Shown: positions 37,569-50,635, counted from the stretch's first letter. The stretch: 64,000 nucleotides of DNA from Diprion similis (GCF_021155765.1 NC_060112.1:12152001-12216000), one strand, 5' to 3'. The notes: generated by a model not told the origin, from the sequence alone. Program-made: numbers and translations.

Positions 37569-40500
37569 TCAAGGCCAATTTAGGTTTACACTCATCACAT
37601 CTAAAGCAACAATATCAACTTCACTTTTCAGTATTTCACAAACACTTGGCTTTGTTCTGCCAAAGTCTCCATGTACAAATTCCTTTACATAAGTTCCGGC
37701 TTGCGTCGTCAGATCCAGTATAAACAGATCAATCTCAGAATCTGGTTCTTGGTTTAACAATTTATGATCTAGTGCAAAGTGGTTGGCCATCTCTGAATCG
37801 TGATTGTCGCACATGAGAACCTGCATTTCGTAAGAACTAATCCAGGTAGCTTTTAACGAATGAATTGTCCGTGGACGAGTTGCAAGAGGTCGGCGATGTA
37901 AGACTCTGATGGGAGTTTTCTGAGTGATTTCTAAATTGCTTATATTATTTATGAGATCTAGACTCGGCAGTGGTCGAGATCGACACAAACAAAGAGCTCT
38001 GTATGTTTTTGTTTTTGTGTCCTCACCTTCTTTCAGTGTCTTCAATTGGTCTCTGCGAAAAGTAATTAATTTTGTAGCACACAATAAACGACACATTTAC
38101 TAACATGTTGCAAATAGTTTATGTAATGACAATAGTTAACTGTGCAAAGTAAATAGTGAGTGCAACAGTTTTTCAAACAAAAATGCAGAATAAAAATGCA
38201 GAATGAATGTTTAATAGATTAAATATTTACTTTGAAATTACTTGAAGATTATCAACAATATGAACCAATTTTGTAGATCCATTTATTTCTTCCGTTAGCT
38301 GCTTCAAACGAGCTTCTGTAAACTTAGTTACTCTAGGGTTCTGTAGTTCAACAGCAAATGGCCTCCCTGAATGTAGTGTTCGTACATCTACATCTTCTCT
38401 ACCAGAAGATAAAAACTTCATAGCTGTTAAAATGAAAAAGTTCAGAATTCAAAATTCATAATCACTGTTATAAATTTTTAATAAAGAAAATATATAATTT
38501 TTAAGTTACATGTTACAGTCAAAAAATTTTGAAACTATAAATTTGCTCACAATCAGCCTTGACAAATTTGAGAATCCGATCACAGAGCAGTTCTTGAACT
38601 GATGTTTCCATCTTTTTTTCACCGCCGATGAACCATGGCGTTTGACTCAGTTCTCTTGAATACTTGGTATATCTTCCTGTATTAACAAATAACGTTTCAC
38701 ATGCATTACTTCATTCGTATTGTACTATGTCAGATTTGGAGGCATTTTATGATCTCAAGCACCAGAAGTCTTTTTAGTTTATAAGATGATTACCTCCAAT
38801 GAAAAAACTTGCATGTGTACAGGTGACTAAGTCTATAGAAGCTTTTGATGTAGGATAAGTCGGAGGGCAAGGATAGTGTTCAACAAACTGATCATCTGTA
38901 GTACTAATCATTGCAGTTTCAACGCTTTTTCGACTGAATACACCATTGCTGAATTTTCTCCTTTGTTGGGAACGTTGTTTGAAAGTATCTCCACACATTG
39001 TTAATCTGGAAGAAGAGAATCGGAATTGAAGTCTTGGTTATAAGAAAAAGTATCGTGACGTGTACATTTATCATACGTACAAGACCTTGCATTCATCCTC
39101 GTCTTGGGAATACACCAGAAATACATCTACGACAAAAGGGCACGTAGATGAAATAGGGAGACCCGTTTTGGCAGTCAGATTTTCAATTTTGGGAAAGGCG
39201 ATCCATTTCCAAACTTCTTTTATAGGGGGTACCGTTCTTTTTAGAGCAGCAATAACTTCGTCAGGAAATTCAAACTTTTGAGATAAATTTATCTGCAATG
39301 AACGCTCCCTGAGCTGCACAGCTATAGGTATCGTCAAGGCACATGTGAAGGTGTTGCAATCATATTCGTGTTTATTGATTTCAGATGCGATCTAAATATA
39401 GATATATGAAATTATCATTTTAATTCTCCGGTAATCATCCGCAAATATGTGACATGATTAATATGTGGTACGAGATCTAAAATGTTCCGATAAGAAAAAA
39501 CATTCTTATATATTTCAATTTTTTCTATAAAATTTGTACTCTAAAAAAATTGCAGAACTAAGGCATTGAATATCAATAATTATTATACATCTCTGTCACT
39601 CTTTACTCCTGTAGTTGTGTTCAGCATCATTATAATGCGATATATTGCCTTTTCATTGGAGAGTATCAGGAATTTTTTTACTCATCGCTTATAAAAAGCA
39701 TTGCCCGGAGTCAACTAAAATATTCTTGTGACATTTCTACAATTATTTTATTGATCTTGCTTGAAAGTGGGACACTGTATACCAGAACTGTTTAATACTC
39801 TGAGGTCAATTTCAACAATAACTACATATTCATCACGCAAAATAAACTAGATTATTTTGGAGTCGCTAACACCACCAGTTGCTATACCTTTTCTATAGCG
39901 ACTGTAATCGCATCATCATCAAGTATCCCCAGACAAGCCGTGCATCCATTCTTTTTTTTTACTTCGGAGACAAGCTCTGAAACCAAGTCGTCCGTGTAGC
40001 CAAGCTGAAAATTCAACATTTTTATTAACCAATTTGACACAGTGGCTTAGTATACTTTCGTAAAACATCCAATCAACAATTAAGTAATTCAAGATACGAG
40101 TATAAACAGGCAAACATGGAACAGATTTGAATTCAGTGTTTTACTTGCTATATCATTCGTAATTCACTTTTTTGTCACGAGTGTAAAAATAAAGACTTTG
40201 ATACTCTCTTATATTCAATGAACAAATTAGGTGATTGCAAAACGACTTAAGTATACAAAATCTAATACTCGTCTAACAAATGTTCTAATATTACTGTAAG
40301 AACTGGCATTCGTGTGCTCATAAAAATAATTTCACTGTAAAAGTTGAAAGTTCCGAAATAAACGTACTTCATCCAAGTGCAAGGAATTAAGGAAATGAAG
40401 TTTGCATTGATCTGGATGCTGTTGGGTGTTTACAATCGTAATGCAATAGGATGTTTTACGGTGTCAATAGACATGCACTTATATCGTATTTTCAATTTGA

Positions 40501-40651
40501 TTTTACATGTTACCGTGACAGAGCTTTGCACAGGATTTTCGTACAACGTGGGACTCCGAACCCCGGACAAACGTAGACAGCATCTAACACAACAGCCGAT
40601 AGTCAATAAATATTCGTAAATTAATCGTTCCTTGTTGACGGAAATCGACAT
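37569..40651 (-). CDS. PUS10: tRNA pseudouridine synthase Pus10
   Basis: Seven exons: 40514-40651, 39888-40004, 39077-39391, 38794-39005, 38551-38676, 38231-38423, 37569-38052, about 528 codons (human 529 aa). Two CxxC pairs (residues about 21/24 and 67/70) form the N-terminal zinc site. The THUMP-like region follows, then FIGGRYTKYSRELSQTPWFI, the catalytic motif SSGREDVDVRTLHSGRPFAV with the active Asp, KTPIRVLHRRPLATRPRTI and TTQAGTYVKEFVHGDFGRTK. Pus10 makes pseudouridine 54/55 in the tRNA T-loop and also has nuclear roles in animals. All junctions match in phase except exon 3/exon 4. There GTATGA (donor after TAC, phase 0) meets an acceptor whose frame needs one more or fewer base, so the summed length is 3n+1. 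This may be a base error or a non-standard splice. The start lies at a probable divergent promoter with RASSF8. Confidence 0.9.
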
Positions 40652-42515
40652 TTTTTTTAGGTGTTAATTCGTGCTCCTCTTAAAAAACGTGCTTTACTTC
40701 AAGTTTAATTCATCGCATCGGCCACTTTGGCCACGTGACGGCGACGCTGCGTCATCGACGGTGCGGCTAATGGAGAAGAGCCGTCATCGTTGGTTGTCGG
40801 TTGGTTACAGTTGGTTACGAGTGGATTCGGAGGCACGATTGGGTCAATCGGCGAACACCTACGTTACGTTACGTTTACGTTATACGCGTTCTCCGCACTG
40901 CATCATATTCGACTGAACAAAGGTGAATTAAAATTGTGTCATGAAACGATTACTACCTAGCATTTTTATTTTTCGAAGAATCTAGTGTTCTCGACAGAAC
41001 TAGAATGATCAATTTTTATCTATTTGCCAGTGCAAGGCGTGAGGTTTTCTCTCTGCTGGGACGACAAAATACGGAATAGATAGCCACAGTTGACAGTTGC
41101 TAGTTTGTGGTTAGCCTGTCTGTCACCGTCAGTACTTATCTATTGTTTTAATCTTTGTGTACTTTGCCTAAGTAGCTGACGATTTCTTCCCAACGTTTTC
41201 TCTTTACTATTATTTATTCTTGGAATAGAAATCGGGCTATACGAGTTCCGGAACGACGGTATTCCATGATACGAATCATTTTAAACTCCGTATATGCGTA
41301 TCATGCATGTATCATGTATCTAATTTACGTTGTTGTCATTTGATTCTAATTACTCCCAAAAGTCTGACAATCACTGCAAATACCGCCCCTTTATCAAATT
41401 TTCTACATCGCTGCTTGCGATATTTAAGCACTTTTTAATCTTGCACAATTTTTGATTTACGACTATCGCATGTTGTACATAGTCCAGCATGTAGATGTAA
41501 CCAGATCATTTAAATTTACTTTACAAACAATGAAGGATTGAATACCAGCAAAGAAATACTCGGATTTACAAGTCTTGAATCAGATCGCTCAGCTTTCCAC
41601 TTATGCATAAGATCAAAATAATCAAAGTTATATAACGAGATAATGAAAAATTAAATTGTGTATACAATTCCTTTCATAGTCTTATAATTTGCAAATTAGA
41701 ATAAATGATCAATCTGATTTTATAGCTCGCTACTATTTCCAATTCTATTGCCACGCGAAGAAAATATTGATCAACCTAAACTACGATGATACTTTTATAT
41801 TTACTTGAACTTACTATGTATGGATTTACATTTTACAAGAAATTAACCTTGAAAAGTATTCAGAAACAAGAAATCAGTTCGAGGCTATTCTTTTTGACAT
41901 TTAAGATTCAAAAATAATCCCCTCAACTTGGAAGATGGATTTTTTTTACTTCAGACATCGACTATAAACTTCCACAAGAGAATTGGAGTATGATTACATA
42001 ACATTTGAAAGAAAAGGTAATCGAACTAAGATTAAATAACTATTTCCAAGATGCGCTGCATAATACCACAACTTGTGACAAATTTGACTTATAGATTATA
42101 AGTTTTAATTATTCAATGTTTTTAGTCATATACAAGTTTTGAATCAGCAGTTGTGTACTGCACAAGCATTTTCCCATATTTTGGTAAATTCCATTTTTGG
42201 ATTTGGAGTTTTGAACATAACACTTTAGATAGTGGCTCACTACAAGACCCAAAGCATGTGAATTTGCTCCAATTGTCTAGCCTTATTATGAATTTATTAC
42301 CCATTATTTAATTGATTCATTATTGTATTCTATCTTCTGCTCAGAGTATATTTTGTTTAATTTGAAATTAATGCTGTAAAATTTGAGCCGCTTTGCACAT
42401 AACAATGTATTAGTTATTCACATACGTGTGAACATCGTCCTTTTTTTTCTTTTTACAGTGAATCTCAGACAAAAAATGCAAGGGATCATGAAAACCGGAA
42501 AGCTTAGATGACATA
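40652..42515. promoter_or_regulatory. Divergent PUS10/RASSF8 promoter and RASSF8 5' UTR intron
   Basis: A GC-rich island at about 40710-40900 contains CCACGTGAC (40731-40739), CGTCA/GACG motifs, and repeated GGTTGGTTAC and ACGTTACGTT units. PUS10 starts at 40651 on the minus strand. On the plus strand ACAAAG/GTGAAT (exon end 40922) pairs with TTTTACAG (next exon start 42459), giving a 5' UTR intron of about 1.5 kb for RASSF8. Nothing else was recognised in that intron. Confidence 0.55.
42476..42511 (+). promoter_or_regulatory. Upstream ORF in the RASSF8 5' leader
   Basis: An ATG at 42476 opens an 11-codon ORF ([11 protein letters not shown]) ending at TGA 42509-42511, four bases before the main start. 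A second tiny ORF (ATG ACA TAA, 42508-42516) has a stop that overlaps the first base of the RASSF8 ATG. Such leaders commonly reduce initiation at the main start or impose reinitiation. This assumes the 5' UTR exon starts at 42459. Confidence 0.5.
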
Positions 42516-45500
42516 ATGGAACTAAAAGTCTGGGTAGAAGGATTTCAACGTATTGTGTGCGGGGTTACAGAAACAACAACATGTCAGGTTTGTAGAATTA
42601 GTCATTACACAGCCATCGGTTTGGCATGTATTTATATAAATGTCAAGTTTCTTGCAATACTTCTTTTTCCTTCAAGGATGTTGTATATGCACTGGCTCAT
42701 GCAACCGGGCAGACAGGAAGATTTACCTTGGTTGAGCGTTGGCGAAACAACGAACGTCTCTTAGCCCCGTATGAAAATCCACTCAAGGTAGGAAAAAGCT
42801 AATGTTTCTTTGGTTCTTTCTCACTTTCAACAAAAAAATTATAGCTAAATGTTGCCGATCAGTTTTATTTTCCCTACAGGAAAAATATTGTAAAAATATT
42901 CAGAACATTTTCAAATAATTTTTTACTTCTCACAACTTACTTCACAGTTTACTGGAAATGTTATCATTACATGCCAGTTTTTAACAATATTCTGTTTTTC
43001 TTTCAAACATTGCTTAAAAAATATATCCAAATCTCTAAACTGCAGTTCAGGATTTCTTCATTATTTTACAATGAAATTTTTGAAAATATTTCAGTGAACC
43101 TACTACTTCTTCTTGTTGCTGCAAATGTGAATTGGCAGCAACAAGTAACTAAGCAGTTATTGGCCAGTAATTTGAATAAATTCAATAATGCAAATCAAGA
43201 GTTTCTCTCTGAACGTAAAATGTAGTACATGTGAATAGTAAGTTTTGTTCATATGTTCCGACATAATGTGAACAAAAATTCACTGATCAAAACATTTCAT
43301 CAAGGAAATCCCGAATAAGCAAAAGCTGATTCATACATCATACTGGCTTACAAACTTTCACCAAATTCTGGATAAGATAAGCGTGTCACATTAAAACTTT
43401 GTTCTTTAATGCTTCTCACAGATTTTGCTGAAATGGGGAGAATACTCATCGGAAGTTCAGTTAATACTAAGAAGATCTTCGGATGGAAACAAACCGCAAG
43501 GTACTTTGGGCGCTCGCTGTACCCAAAGATCTCATCTAAACGGACTCCCTAGTAGCCACCCTGAAGGCACTTATTTTAAAGAAGGGAAACTTGGTGGAGC
43601 TGCAATTCAAGAATGGCAAGATTTTACACGTAATCCAATAGTTTCTAATTCTCCGGAAGTTGATGAACCTAAAGGATTGGAACGTAACCGAGATATCAGA
43701 ACATCACTCACATTTGGTGGACTTTGCAGTGCTGTGCCAGAAAATACTTCAGAGGTAAGTATTGATTATGTGCATAATCACTTAACTTTTTGTTGAAAAC
43801 TCTACCAACTCCGAAATTATTTGACCGAATTTTTTAAATCCACAATAGGTAAAAGATAAATATACCACACAAAATTCCGATTAATGGTTTGAGTATTGAT
43901 CATTAACTTTCTTTACATTCTTAACATTCTGTCACTGGAACACTATATTTATTTAACAAGCGCTCATTGCATGGACAAATCAGGTTTAGTTATTTCCTTA
44001 CATCCCAACTATGGTCTAATTGTAGACATTTTTTCTGTGTATGATACTTATTACAGCATGATGAGATAATCATAATATCTCTCAGGCCTGGATAGTCCGA
44101 AAAAGTGGGAAAGTGATATATCAGTTTTTATCATCCCAACTCGTATTTGAATTATAAACGTACTTCTTAATAATGTTTGTTACTTATGTTTGAATTAGGT
44201 TCAAATGGAAAATGTTGCCATAGTTCAGCCTACACAGCAATTAAAATCAAAAGAACCTAGTGCACAAAAAGTTCAGCATAAACCAAGCCATTCCCCGAAC
44301 CGAGCAGGTAGCAGTGAATGTAAGTTTGTCACAAAAGAATTGCTTATGACTTTTAGGATGAAGTTATTTGTGCCACATTCTACAAAGTTGTTACTGATTT
44401 ACTGAATAAATTATTTTAATAACACTGACATTGAATTATTTTCTTTCCTATTTTTTTAGACAATGCAACATACATACAACAAAGGAAAATTCGAGAAGTT
44501 CCTCCATACAGGGATCCACCTGGATTAGTTTCAGCTTTACCAAGAACGCTCCCGCCTTATAGAGAGCCACCCCCACCGAATCTCAGTAGTCCTAGTAGAT
44601 CTCAATTTTCGCCATTATCTAGTGGCGGGAGCCCGCAGCTTCAGAAGGACGGTCAATCTTCTCCGAATAACTCAACAAAATTGAAGCGAAATCTATTCAA
44701 GGTATACATTGTAAAAATTTATCCTTGAATGTTCACAAATCGTTTGTTCAGAACTGATGTTAGTTCTGACTTACTATAATATTTGATTTTATTTTAGTTA
44801 CCTGTCATTTTTTTAAAACATTATGCATTAAAATAGACTGCATGTTTTTACATTTTTGCTTAGGAATTTCATGAGCAGAAAAGCCAAACACCAGTGAGTA
44901 ATCCAGTACCAAGTCAACCACAAAATATGATGACTGTAGCATATACTCAACGATATGTTGAACTGGTAAGATTGGTTAACAGACAACGTGACACTATTAA
45001 CGCCCAGCAAGCAGATTTAACTAAGGTACTAATTCTAATTATACTCTGAAAATAAAACACCCCATTTTTCTATCTAGTTTGTGATAACAATTAATATGTT
45101 TTCAGTACGATGCAGAAATACTGTATTTTGAGACTAAAAATAAAGAACAAGTACATCAAATGGATTACATATCACATGAGGTGAATCGTTTTGAATCAAC
45201 AGGACGTATGCTCGAAGAACAGGTAGTTATCTCAAGTTATTATTTTGTAATAGTAATTCTATACACATAGCAACGCACTATAACAATAAAATTAGAAATT
45301 CAAGATATAATGATATAAGAAAATTTCGCATACAAGCACGAACATAATATTGCAATGAAAACTGTAAATTTCAGCTTCAGTCGAAACTTTACTCTTTGTA
45401 GTATAATTAGTCACATGTATAGAGTTAATAAACGACTTATAATATTATTTTTAACTGTGTATGTTTCAGTTGAAAGAACTAGCTCATGTAGAAGAGGAAA

Positions 45501-46825
45501 GTGAAATAGTGCGGCAGCAAGAAAAAACTTTAAAGTCCGAAATAACATTGCTAAGATCGAAGCTTGCAAATTGTGAAACAGAACTGTTGCAGTGCAAAAA
45601 TAAAATTAGGTACCATCATGCCTCTGAAATTAATAATATTTGTTGAAACATTCGGTCATACAAGCATAGATGACAAACAGAAACATCGTCGCCTAACCAA
45701 CTTCCTGCCATTCCCGTCTTATACAAAAATGAAAACCTTATAACTCGGAGGTAACGCCTGATCAGTTTTTATTTGGATGGAACCAAACCAAATGACCCAA
45801 TTTCAACTGAATTGGTCCACCCATTTTTGAGCTACTTACTGGGCAAAAATCGTTACTTAACACAAATAATTCAGGAATGGCATGGTGCAAATAGTAAAAA
45901 TCTGTTCATCGGTTCCCGAATTATCGTTTTCGAAGAAAAATCGGTTACAGGCATAAACACACACGCTCACTCACACAGATATCCACCTAAAAATGGTCGG
46001 AGGTAATTCTCTAATTTCGGAACAAGGATGGATATAAAATTAAAACTCAACTTTTCATTTTCGGGCTGATTGTAACAACTTAATTTCTCTTCTTTGAAAA
46101 CAAAGAAGCAGGATGTTATCCGTGACAAGATTTCTTGGTACTCGATTTGATGAACATATTTTGTAAAAAAAATCATTTTAGCATTTACATAGCTACAACT
46201 TGTTTGAATAATTCTGCAATTCACTATCCACACAATCGTTTATTTTTTGTCTCCCGCTTTTGTATCGCTCAAGTCCAAATGAATTCTTTCAAATTCAGAC
46301 TGGTGATAGAAGAGCTTGCATCGGAACAACATGCGATGAGTCGTGAGGTAGACGAAAGGAAAATAATGGAACGAAAAATAATAGGAGAAGTGGAACACTT
46401 GCAATCTGAAGTTGAACTTGCCAAGCGATCAGCAGAACTTGTTACACAGTGCGCTGAATCTCTGAAATTAGAAGTGGCTAGTTTAGAATCAACTATTGTC
46501 GAGAAAAAGGTACAAGTCGAACGCCTGGTTGCTGATATGAAGGAAGCCAACTTACAGAGTCTTGCCGTTGCGTCGCAGGATGATCAAATCAAACATTTAC
46601 TTGAAGGTGAACTATTCAAACTATACATTTTAATGTTTCAACTATTCATTCATAATTAGCGGTAACTTGTAGAAGAACATTTCATAAATTGCAAATAATG
46701 TGTACTAAATGTTATTCGTTCTAGGTGCACTAAAACCAGGAAGTACGCGGAAAATGATCGGATCCCCGAGACAGCTTGAAACTGCTGTTCCTACCAGTAA
46801 AAACCCACATGGTGTTTGGGTTTAA
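42516..46825 (+). CDS. RASSF8: Ras-association domain protein, RASSF7/RASSF8 type
   Basis: Ten coding exons: 42516-42587, 42677-42787, 43422-43754, 44199-44319, 44460-44701, 44864-45025, 45106-45222, 45470-45609, 46299-46606, 46725-46825. They total 568 residues with every phase consistent. The Ras-association (ubiquitin-like) domain is at the very N-terminus, as in N-terminal RASSF proteins: [20 protein letters not shown], then [20 protein letters not shown] and [15 protein letters not shown] disordered segment rich in Ser and Pro follows ([20 protein letters not shown]). From about residue 320 there are long coiled coils ([39 protein letters not shown]). The C-terminus is NPHGVWV. In flies RASSF8 acts at adherens junctions with ASPP and Csk. 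The order RA domain then coiled coil, with no SARAH motif seen, separates it from RASSF1-6. Confidence 0.92.
45610..46298 (+). other. RASSF8 intron 8 with a possible repeat insert
   Basis: The intron is larger than its neighbours, and about 45720-46015 differs in texture. It contains an unrelated 77-codon open frame, GATCAG/CGGTTCC-like motifs and an (AC)n patch. It could be an inserted non-autonomous repeat. No terminal repeats were found, so the call is weak. Confidence 0.25.
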
Positions 46826-48561
46826 AATTTAAACACCGTCTCACATGCGGCCTATGTACGTAATGCAAATGCAAATATTTAATAAGAGTATTTCAATCGG
46901 CTGTTGCCAATATACATGATACAAGTATACACGGGAGAAAACTCGATCACAGAGCAATAACTGAAGTAGCTTTTTCTGAAAAATTGTCCTCTATTTCACC
47001 ATGCACAACGACTAAGTGTGGAATCAGTATGATCAAAATATATTCTTTTTTATCATGTGGCCTATCTGATAGATTTGTAAGTTTATACACTGTCTAATAA
47101 GTAAAATAAAAAAAGCTCATCGTTCGCACTCTGCACAGTTGGTTCATACTTTTCCACGCGGTAAAACCCGCTATTATAGAGTTTGCAGTAGTCGTATATG
47201 TATACATATGTTTGAAAAATTTTGTGAAAACATATCTCTATTTTCTAACTCAATCTCGCAACCAATTATAGTCGAGGTAATATTCTAAATATATACCTAC
47301 GTTGCCTACTGAAGAAATACTTTTTGATCCTTTATAGAGCAATGAAAAAAACATTACATTTGTTTGTAAGCCTGAATGTACAATTTAATAAGTGATTGTT
47401 ATTGCGTGGTAGCATGACAATACGATGATGTATAGGTCTGTGCAAGTAATAAATTATGTAATTTCATTTAATTATACACATAGAAGTTAGGTAATCAATC
47501 CCAATAGGTTGAGTATACATTAACCGATAGAGCACCACGGAGTTAATTAATCTACATGACACATTATCTTGTAAGATTCACGAACAATGTCGAGGTTGAA
47601 GCTTTCTGCTTTAGATGTTAAAATGTAATATCAATTGATTCTTAATTCACAATTTTGCAATTTTAAACCATATTCTACATTTCATTAGAACCTTCATTAC
47701 CAGTTCTACTTGAATATTTAAAAATGCAAGACATAGTCATTCCTAATACTTTCTATCGCAGAGCAACTACTTCAGAAATCATGTACCCAGTATTTGAAAT
47801 AACTTGCAAGAACGTTGTATGTAAACTCGTTTCTTGAGAATAATTTTTTAGTTTCACTGTCAAAATTCGAAACACATAATCGTGTCAGCATAATTTTTAT
47901 AGCTCTTATTAAGTTCTTGATTATTTATATTGAATTAATAAACTGGTACGTCATCTGACGTGTAATGCCATAATGCACCATGGCCCAGCAATCACCTGTA
48001 TGCTGGTCTTTAGTACTAAAGTACCTTAAACCACCGACTTTTATGCCATTTAAAGCCATTACGTTTAAGAGTTGTTACAATCTTTGATAAGTATAACAAT
48101 GCAAGGTAACTGTGAAAATTTTTTCATCTCAATAATCTTTCAGAAGACATGATTTTTTTCAAATTAAACTATATGTATAGCATAACATCATCGTAGGAAA
48201 ACCTTACACTATGTACAACAAAGAGTATTGACATTTCATTTTGCAGTATATATGTCAAATGGTAATAGAATCATACATTTCCAATACACGTGTACTTATA
48301 AAGACATTATTTCAAGATGATCAAATGCAGACGAATTTTGAAAGTTTTCATAACAAAAGACATGAATTTATTAATACGGCTATCAAATATCTAGAGAGTA
48401 AAGACTGAACAGTTATTTGGATTTACGAGTGGAATACGAACCCGCGAGTACAGCCGTTCAGAAATAATTTAATAATATCATTTTCGGATTGATATAATTA
48501 TAAAATAATTCCTCATTGGGAATATCTATGCAAAACATTTTTTTTTATTTTGTACTTCGTT

Positions 48562-48933
48562 CAGGGTGTCTACTGCTTCTTAAATATCCTTAAATCCTGA
48601 AATTATCCTGGATTAGAAATAATGCTCCATAATTTATGGAAAAATTCTGGAATAATTTGATTTATCCTGGGAAAGTTGATATCATGCAGTTTTGATTGAA
48701 AACTGCAATATTTCATTTGTGATACGCGGTCTTCTTACATAAAGTATAATTCGTCATGCCTTTAGAGTATATACTTAATATCTACAGATATGTGAACTTT
48801 TTCAATAAACACCTAACCAACTCATTCTATTCTTAAAAACTCGTTTGAAAACGAAATTAAAGTTCTGCAGTTTTTCAACGAGTTATCCTGGAAACTCCTG
48901 GACTCTAGATTCTCGATTGAAGTAGACACCTTG
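48562..48933. mobile_element. Non-autonomous element with CAGGGTGTCTACT ends
   Basis: Starts CAGGGTGTCTACT and ends AGTAGACACCTTG, 13-base inverted ends with one mismatch around about 370 bases. The interior repeats TATCCTGGAA/AATCCTGAAA-type phrases. This is a widespread style of small DNA-transposon relic in animal genomes. Coding capacity is absent. No identical target-site duplication was seen. Confidence 0.6.
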
Positions 48934-49616
48934 TCTGTTGTGTTCATTAATATACATGTATCACAGCGTACTAAGTATAATTCGTCTATTAACCTGATTA
49001 TCGTATCTCAATACTACTTGTGTTGAATATTTCGGATAATATCAACAGCGAATCCCATATTTTCAATGTAGCTTTACATAATCACATTTCAGTACACGAT
49101 TGTGTGCTAAAATTAATAACGTGTGATACCATAACTTTCTGAATCACTGGAAGAATTATTTTCATTCCATTCAATTAGTAGATAATCATATGTTGAGACA
49201 TACGGATAATTATTAGAAAATATTTATTCCATACATTAGTTTCATATGAATCTTGTTTACAGTGGGATGATAGTTACTCATGTAGAATAGAAAGTTGGCA
49301 GTTTGAAGATTTTTCAATTCAATTTTCTTTCCTACAAGGCCTAACTGTTCTGTAAAAAAAAATTGAAAAACTTAAAGGAGGGCTTACACTTTGATTATCA
49401 ACTGAAGAAATTGTAGTTTATTGAAACGAATCTTTCAAACGATTGTAATTTTTATATATTATAATAGATATTTTTATCAGTCTTATTGTAATTAAAGTTT
49501 CTTACTAGAATACAATACTAAATTGCATATCACGGTCTAATACAATCTGCATAATTCATAAATAATTACAATTTAATCTAGTACCATGAAAGTATATTAT
49601 AAAATTCAACTAAAAT

Positions 49617-49775
49617 ATATATATATATATATAAACAGACACACACACACAAACATATCCAAGATATATGATCAAAAATTAAAATGATCCCAGTTATCTT
49701 AGTAATTATCATACATATAAAAACCCACTGCCATTATTATTACTATTATTATTGTTATTATTATTATCATCATTA
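49617..49775. repeat. Microsatellite cluster: (AT)n, (AC)n, (ATT)n
   Basis: A run of TA dinucleotides leads directly into an (AC)n block, and a TTA/ATT trinucleotide run follows at about 49735-49775. These are ordinary simple repeats. Confidence 0.85.
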
Positions 49776-50265
49776 TTGTTTTTATCCTCGTAGACAACTA
49801 AAACTTACACAATAGTTTGTATCCTAATTATCGTTAACTGCATTTTTGCATCATTTTATGATTGTTCTAATTTATGCAAGTATAAGTAAAGCAAAATATT
49901 GCAACAATAAAATATATGGAATGTATTATTTGTTAAAAATTGAATACAATATATTATTCGAATAATAAACGCTTCACATTTTTCTTCATCTAGCGTATGT
50001 TAACAGTTTTATCTGAAAATAGAACTGTCTTAATATGAATTTCGACTTTTGAAAGCCAACAGTGATTGATTAAATGAATATATGCTGAAAACAATTTATA
50101 ATGGTCTGATCAAGGATCAGATAACAATCAATCAGACTTTATGATCTCGCGAATAAATATAATAAATATTTTCCGAAGTTTGAAACCGTGTGAAACCTTT
50201 ACGAAATTATTAATATACTTGTACTAGGTCAAATCTCGATTTCTAAAGTAGCGTTTAAAAAACTT

Positions 50266-50635
50266 GAAGGGGGTGCCTAGTTGATTTTGACGTTCTATAA
50301 ATATTCAAGTATCAAAATACACGTACCTCAAACGCAAAAAAAAAGCTCAACAATCGCATTTTCCCGCAATTCGGAAAAAACACACTCCGATACATTTTCA
50401 TTTGACGCAGAAATAAAGAAATAGCACGAGTCTTACGAATTTACTATTGCGATTTTGTAAAGACTGCGCCATTTCTTTATTTCTGCGTCAGACGAAAATG
50501 CATTGGAGTGTTTTTCTTCCGAATTGGATGTACAGCCTTTCTTCGCGTTTGAGATGAATGGACTTCGATATCTGGAGATATATGCGTCAACGTCGAAATG
50601 AACCAGGGCACCCCCCATTTTAATGGTCCCTTCAA
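50266..50635. mobile_element. Long palindromic (foldback) element
   Basis: The two halves are imperfect reverse complements over most of about 370 bases. The left GGGGGTGCCTAGTTGATTTT pairs with the right end (AAATGAACCAGGGCACCCCC on the plus strand). The inner CATTTTCATTTGACGCAGAA, continuing into AATAAAGAAAT (about 50395-50422), pairs with the segment at about 50470-50502. The outermost TTGAAGGG/CCCTTCAA also matches. It has no coding capacity. It is either a MITE with very long arms or a source of hairpin RNA. Confidence 0.65.
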
